A stretch of 64,000 bases of DNA from Aeromonas rivipollensis (lineage in GTDB: Bacteria > Pseudomonadota > Gammaproteobacteria > Enterobacterales > Aeromonadaceae): the NCBI RefSeq assembly GCF_037811135.1, contig NZ_CP149130.1:1050501-1114500 (forward strand). The letters are read 5' to 3'. The position numbers and the translations under genes were made by a program. Within the stretch, counting starts at the first letter, position 1; each line of letters begins with the position of its first letter. Shown in pieces: positions 59,913 to 64,000 of the stretch. The notes below the pieces were generated by a model that was given only the letters and a program-made list of their open reading frames with translations, did no database searches and was not told the DNA's origin.

Positions 59913-61256
59913 ATGATTACAATTAAAAGAGGACTGGACATCCCCGTGCTGGGTGCTCCGGAGCAAGTAATCTACGATGGCCCGGCCATCACCCGTGTTG
60001 CTACACTCGGCGAAGAGTTCGTGGGGATGCGTCCTACTATGTTCGTCAAAGTAGGTGATCGCGTCATTAAAGGTCAGGAGCTCTTCGAAGATAAGAAGAA
60101 TCCCGGCGTTAAATTCACGGCCCCTGCCACCGGTGTGGTTTCTGAGATCAACCGTGGTGCCAAGCGTGTTCTGCAATCCGTTGTCATCGACATCGATGGT
60201 TCTGACGAACAGGTGACCTTTGAACACTTTGCGTCTGCCGAGCTGGCACAGCTCGAGCGCAGCAAGGTGCAGGACATCCTGGTCGCATCAGGCCAATGGA
60301 CCGCATTGCGTACCCGTCCATTCAGCAAGGTGCCGGCAGTGGGCTCTGCCCCGCGTGCCATCTTCGTCACCGCCATGGACACCAACCCGCTGGCCGCCAA
60401 CGCCGAGATCATCATCAAGGAACAGGCCCAGGCCTTCCTCGACGGTCTGGCCGTGCTGAGCCGCCTGACCGATGGCACCGTCCACGTCTGCAAGGGCGAA
60501 GCCAGCCTGCCGCACGCCTCCCTGGCCCAGGTCAAGGAAGCCGTGTTTGTCGGCCCGCACCCTGCCGGCCTGCCCGGTACCCACATCCACTTTCTGGACC
60601 CGGTCGGTGCCAAGAAAGTGCAGTGGCACATCAACTATCAGGATGTGATCGCCTACGGCAAGCTGTTCACCACCGGTCAGATCTTCACCGACAAGGTGAT
60701 CGCCCTGGCCGGCCCGAACGTGATCAAGCCGCGCCTGCTGCGCACCCGTCTGGGCGCCTGCATCAGCCAGCTGACCAACAACGAGCTGCGTGCGGACGAG
60801 AATCGCATCATCTCCGGTTCCCTGCTCAGCGGTGCCAAGGCCGAAGGGGTTCATGACTACCTGGGTCGCTACCACAATCAGGTGAGCGTACTGGGTGAAG
60901 GTCGTGAGAAAGAGTTCCTGGGCTGGGTCAAACCCAGTGCCGACAAGTTCTCCATCACCCGCACCACCCTCTCTCATCTGATGAAGGGCAAACTCATCAA
61001 CTTCACTACCACCACCAACGGTAGTGATCGCTCCATGGTGCCTATCGGCAACTATGAGCGCGTGATGCCGCTCGACATCCTGCCGACCCTGCTGCTGCGG
61101 GATCTGGTCTCCGGCGACACCGACAGCGCACAAGCGCTCGGCTGCCTGGAGCTGGATGAGGAAGATCTGGCGCTCTGTGCCTTCGTCTGCCCCGGCAAGA
61201 CAGAGTACGGCCCAGTCTTGCGTGAGTGCCTGACCAAGATAGAACTGGAAGGTTAA
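59913..61256 (+). CDS. nqrA: Na+-NQR subunit A
   Basis: 447 residues starting [18 protein letters not shown], as in Vibrio NqrA; an upstream in-frame start at 59901 is not used. NqrA is the cytoplasmic subunit thought to hold the ubiquinone site of the Na+-translocating NADH:quinone oxidoreductase. [23 protein letters not shown] and [15 protein letters not shown] are typical. It starts the operon after a long leader and ends 3 bases before nqrB. Confidence 0.97.
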   Translation: MITIKRGLDIPVLGAPEQVIYDGPAITRVATLGEEFVGMRPTMFVKVGDRVIKGQELFEDKKNPGVKFTAPATGVVSEINRGAKRVLQSVVIDIDGSDEQVTFEHFASAELAQLERSKVQDILVASGQWTALRTRPFSKVPAVGSAPRAIFVTAMDTNPLAANAEIIIKEQAQAFLDGLAVLSRLTDGTVHVCKGEASLPHASLAQVKEAVFVGPHPAGLPGTHIHFLDPVGAKKVQWHINYQDVIAYGKLFTTGQIFTDKVIALAGPNVIKPRLLRTRLGACISQLTNNELRADENRIISGSLLSGAKAEGVHDYLGRYHNQVSVLGEGREKEFLGWVKPSADKFSITRTTLSHLMKGKLINFTTTTNGSDRSMVPIGNYERVMPLDILPTLLLRDLVSGDTDSAQALGCLELDEEDLALCAFVCPGKTEYGPVLRECLTKIELEG

Positions 61257-61259
61257 GCG

Positions 61260-62489
61260 ATGAGTTTCAAGCAACTTCTTGAAAATATGGAACATCACTT
61301 CGAGCCGGGTGGCAAGTACGCCAAGTACTATGCCCTGTTCGAGGCGGCGTATACCCTGTTTTATACCCCCGGGTCCGTGACCCGCAATGCCGCCCACGTC
61401 CGTGATGCGATCGATCTGAAGCGCATGATGATCATGGTGTGGCTGGCCGTGTTCCCGGCCATGTTCTGGGGCATGTACAACGTCGGCAACCAGTCCATCG
61501 CCGCCATCGCCCATCTGGGCAGCGCGGCCGGTGCCGATACCTGGCAATACACCATAGCGACCCTGCTGGGTGCCTCGCTGGATCCGGCCGTGGCCGGCAT
61601 CGGCAGCAAGATGCTGATCGGTGCGGCGCACTTCCTGCCCATCTACCTGACCGTGTTCCTGGTCGGTGGCTTCTGGGAAGTGCTGTTCGCCATGGTGCGC
61701 AAGCACGAGATCAACGAAGGCTTCTTCGTGACCTCCATCCTGTTCGCCCTGATAGTGCCGCCCGAGCTGCCCCTGTGGCAAGCCGCGCTCGGCATCACCT
61801 TCGGCGTGGTGCTGGCCAAGGAAGTGTTCGGTGGGACCGGCAAGAACTTCCTGAACCCGGCCCTGGCAGGTCGTGCGTTCCTGTTCTTCGCCTACCCGGG
61901 TCAGATCTCCGGCGATGCCGTCTGGGTGGCCGTTGACGGCTATTCAGGCGCAACTGCCCTGAGCCAGTGGGCTCAGGGCGGCCAGATGGCGCTGATCAAC
62001 GGTGCCACCGGTGAAGCCATCAGCTGGATGGATGCCTTCCTCGGCAACCTGCCGGGTTCCATCGGTGAAGTCTCCACCCTGATGATCCTCATCGGTGCGG
62101 CCATGATCGTCTATATGCGGATCGCCTCCTGGCGCATCATCGCCGGCGTCATGATCGGCATGGTGGCGACCTCTCTGCTGTTCAACGTCATAGGTTCAGA
62201 CACCAACCCCATGTTCAGCATGCCGTGGCACTGGCATCTGGTGCTGGGCGGCTTCGCCTTCGGCATGGCCTTCATGGCGACTGATCCTGTCTCCGCCGCC
62301 TTTACCAACAAGGGCAAGTGGTGGTACGGCGCCCTCATCGGCGTCATGGTCGTGCTGATCCGTGTCGTGAACCCCGCGTTCCCGGAAGGCATGATGCTGG
62401 CCATTCTGTTTGCCAACCTGTTTGCCCCCTTGTTTGACCATTTCGTGGCGCAGGCGAACATCAAGCGGAGGATCGCACGTGGCGTTTAA
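61260..62489 (+). CDS. nqrB: Na+-NQR subunit B
   Basis: 409 residues, with a cytoplasmic N-terminus followed by about ten membrane helices. [17 protein letters not shown] carries the Thr that takes covalent FMN (SGAT motif). NqrB also holds riboflavin and is part of the Na+ path. It starts 3 bases after nqrA and overlaps nqrC by 11 bases. Confidence 0.97.
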   Translation: MSFKQLLENMEHHFEPGGKYAKYYALFEAAYTLFYTPGSVTRNAAHVRDAIDLKRMMIMVWLAVFPAMFWGMYNVGNQSIAAIAHLGSAAGADTWQYTIATLLGASLDPAVAGIGSKMLIGAAHFLPIYLTVFLVGGFWEVLFAMVRKHEINEGFFVTSILFALIVPPELPLWQAALGITFGVVLAKEVFGGTGKNFLNPALAGRAFLFFAYPGQISGDAVWVAVDGYSGATALSQWAQGGQMALINGATGEAISWMDAFLGNLPGSIGEVSTLMILIGAAMIVYMRIASWRIIAGVMIGMVATSLLFNVIGSDTNPMFSMPWHWHLVLGGFAFGMAFMATDPVSAAFTNKGKWWYGALIGVMVVLIRVVNPAFPEGMMLAILFANLFAPLFDHFVAQANIKRRIARGV

Positions 62490-63267
62490 TAAAGACTCTA
62501 CTACCGGCACTCTCGCCGTAGTGACCGGTCTGTGTCTGGTCTGCTCCATCGTGGTCTCCGTGGCCGCCGTGGGTCTGCGTCCGGCCCAGCTGGAAAACAA
62601 GGCGCTGGACAAGCAAAGCAACATACTGTCCGTTGCCGGTGTCGATGTCAGCTCTGTGGCCAAGCGTGACCTGGCCCAGCTGTATGGCGACAAGATTGAA
62701 GCGCGTCTGGTGGATCTGGCCACCGGTGAGTTCGTTGACGGCGATGCCGACAACTTCGACACCAAGCTGGCGGCCAAAGATCCGGCCAAGAGTGTTCGTC
62801 TGGCACCTGCCGACGACAAGGCTGGTCTGCGTCAGATCTCCAAGCTGATCCCGGTGTTCTTCGCGAAAGATGCCCAAGGCAAGGTCGACAACATCATATT
62901 GCCGATCTACGGCCAGGGTCTGTGGTCCACCATGTATGCCTTCGTGGCAGTCGCGGCCGATGGCCAGACCATCAAGGGCATCACCTACTATGACCACGGT
63001 GAAACCCCGGGTCTGGGCGGCGAGATCGAGAACCCGGCCTGGCGCGAGCTGTTCGTCGGCAAGAAGCTGTTCGATCAGGACGGTCAGCCTGCGCTGCGGG
63101 TGATCAAGGGCCATGCTCCGGCTGGTTCCGAGCATGAAATCGACGGCCTGTCTGGCGCAACCCTGACCGGTAATGGCGTACAGCACACCTTCGACTTCTG
63201 GATGGGCCCCAAGGGCTTCGGTCCCTTCCTGGCCAAGGTACGTGCAGGAGAAATCAACAATGGCTGA
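62479..63267 (+). CDS. nqrC: Na+-NQR subunit C
   Basis: 262 residues from the GTG at 62479 (product [10 protein letters not shown]), which has GGAGGA 6-7 bases upstream; the longer frame to 62410 is not used. One N-terminal membrane helix ([23 protein letters not shown]) anchors a periplasmic FMN domain with the covalent flavin motif [13 protein letters not shown]. It overlaps nqrB by 11 and nqrD by 8 bases. Confidence 0.96.
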   Translation: MAFNKDSTTGTLAVVTGLCLVCSIVVSVAAVGLRPAQLENKALDKQSNILSVAGVDVSSVAKRDLAQLYGDKIEARLVDLATGEFVDGDADNFDTKLAAKDPAKSVRLAPADDKAGLRQISKLIPVFFAKDAQGKVDNIILPIYGQGLWSTMYAFVAVAADGQTIKGITYYDHGETPGLGGEIENPAWRELFVGKKLFDQDGQPALRVIKGHAPAGSEHEIDGLSGATLTGNGVQHTFDFWMGPKGFGPFLAKVRAGEINNG

Positions 63268-63892
63268 CAAGAGCGAAATGAAAAAATTGCTGTTGACGCC
63301 TGTGCTCGGCAACAACCCCATCGCACTGCAGGTGCTGGGTGTCTGTTCCGCGCTGGCCGTTACCAGCCAGATGAAGACGGCGTTCGTGATGACGCTGGCC
63401 GTTACCGCGGTCACCGCCTTCTCCAACCTGTTCATCTCCCTGATCCGCAACCAGATCCCGAACAGCGTGCGGATCATCGCCCAGATGGCGGTGATTGCCT
63501 CGCTGGTTATCGTGGTTGACCAGGTGCTCAAGGCCTATGCCTATGACATCTCCAAGCAGCTGTCGGTGTTCGTCGGCCTCATCATCACCAACTGTATCGT
63601 GATGGGTCGTGCCGAAGCCTATGCCATGAAGAGCGCACCGCTGCCCTCCTTCCTGGACGGCATCGGCAACGGTCTGGGGTATGGCGCCGTGCTGCTGGTG
63701 GTGGCGACTGTGCGCGAGATCCTGGGCTCCGGCACCTGGTTCGGCATCGAGCTGCTGCCGCTGGTGAACAACGGTGGCTGGTATGTGCCTAACGGCCTGC
63801 TGCTGCTGCCGCCGAGTGCATTCTTCATCATTGGTCTGATCATCTGGGGCGTACGCACCAAGGATCCCAAGCAGGTGGAGGCAAAGGATTAA
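63260..63892 (+). CDS. nqrD: Na+-NQR subunit D
   Basis: 210 residues and about six membrane helices. [46 protein letters not shown] and [17 protein letters not shown] are typical of NqrD, which with NqrE binds the intramembrane iron site at conserved Cys residues (ITNCIVMGR here). Start at 63260 inside the nqrC end. Confidence 0.96.
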   Translation: MADKSEMKKLLLTPVLGNNPIALQVLGVCSALAVTSQMKTAFVMTLAVTAVTAFSNLFISLIRNQIPNSVRIIAQMAVIASLVIVVDQVLKAYAYDISKQLSVFVGLIITNCIVMGRAEAYAMKSAPLPSFLDGIGNGLGYGAVLLVVATVREILGSGTWFGIELLPLVNNGGWYVPNGLLLLPPSAFFIIGLIIWGVRTKDPKQVEAKD

Positions 63893-63895
63893 GGT

Positions 63896-64000
63896 ATGGA
63901 ACACTATCTGAGTCTGTTGATTCGTTCGATCTTCATCGAAAACCTGGCGCTCTCCTTCTTCCTGGGGATGTGTACCTTCCTGGCGGTGTCCAAGAAGGTC
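63896..64000 (+). CDS. nqrE: Na+-NQR subunit E, cut by window edge
   Basis: 35 codons from the ATG at 63896 to the right edge: [19 protein letters not shown], then [16 protein letters not shown]. This is the standard NqrE N-terminus with the conserved Cys of the iron site. It begins 3 bases after nqrD. nqrF and the rest of the operon lie outside the window. Confidence 0.93.
   Translation, partial: MEHYLSLLIRSIFIENLALSFFLGMCTFLAVSKKV

Noticed and set aside
1..64000. CRISPR arrays and insertion sequences
   Set aside because: No regularly spaced repeats and no transposase gene were seen on either strand by reading; small fragments could have been missed.

Overview
The window looks like a chromosomal segment of an Aeromonas species. 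The evidence is high GC, a Na+-translocating NADH:quinone oxidoreductase (nqr) operon, a Vibrio/Aeromonas-type FlgO/FlgP/FlgT flagellar set, a VasX-like type VI secretion effector module, an AhyR-like LuxR protein and E. coli-like bolA-yajG-ampG synteny. It mixes core genes with at least three accessory blocks. The species call is inference; no database was searched.

Layout. 1-1.2 kb: the end of a probable island (a DUF932 plasmid/phage-like gene) against a tRNA-Arg(CCT). 1.3-3.8 kb: flgT, divergent from flgO-flgP. 4.1-5.5 kb: pheA with a clear pheL leader peptide and attenuator. 5.6-8.7 kb: a HAD phosphatase, a LarE-like protein with a broken PP-loop, a DUF3157 protein and an outer-membrane protein. 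8.9-18.5 kb: a tightly coupled light/singlet-oxygen-type gene set (ybgA, MerR regulator, photolyase, NTF2-like, SDR, FAD oxidoreductase, DUF1365, Cfa-like methyltransferase, DUF2878, Trp-rich protein, chalcone-isomerase-fold protein, DUF3833 lipoprotein). 18.6-24.1 kb: dps, hcp-hcr (hcp with a perfect FNR box), galE and a DsbA-family thiol oxidoreductase.

24.26 kb is tRNA-Ser(TGA). From its terminator to about 31.13 kb lies a block bounded by imperfect copies of about 20 bp. It holds an MFS-pump remnant, an RND pump with its membrane fusion protein, and a divergent two-component system arranged like adeRS/adeAB. 31.2-41.4 kb is an arsenic cluster: a COG0701 permease, three ArsR regulators, arsD, arsA, an HCX5R phosphatase, the ArsJ-associated GAPDH, arsJ, acr3, arsC and arsO. 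It combines As(III) efflux, As(V) reduction and As(V)-sugar-phosphate extrusion. 41.9 kb is a LuxR solo. 42.8-51.3 kb is an auxiliary T6SS module (hcp, vgrG, DUF4123 adaptor, VasX/TseC-like effector, membrane immunity protein) behind a sigma-54 promoter. 51.4-59.5 kb is housekeeping: a DJ-1 family gene, panE, yajQ, tsx, ampG, a small unknown gene, a cyclophilin gene, yajG, rlmG and bolA. 59.9 kb to the end is nqrABCD and the start of nqrE.

The most unusual observations are: (i) three genes (flgP, ybgA, hcp) followed by a second copy of their own 3' end including the stop codon, probable scars of gene replacement; (ii) the light-type operon, whose chalcone-isomerase-fold, Cfa, FAD and DUF1365 proteins suggest an undescribed lipid-modification route, under a MerR protein that seems to lack the cobalamin ligand; (iii) the LarE-like protein that keeps the sacrificial cysteine but has lost the PP-loop; (iv) the efflux block at tRNA-Ser.
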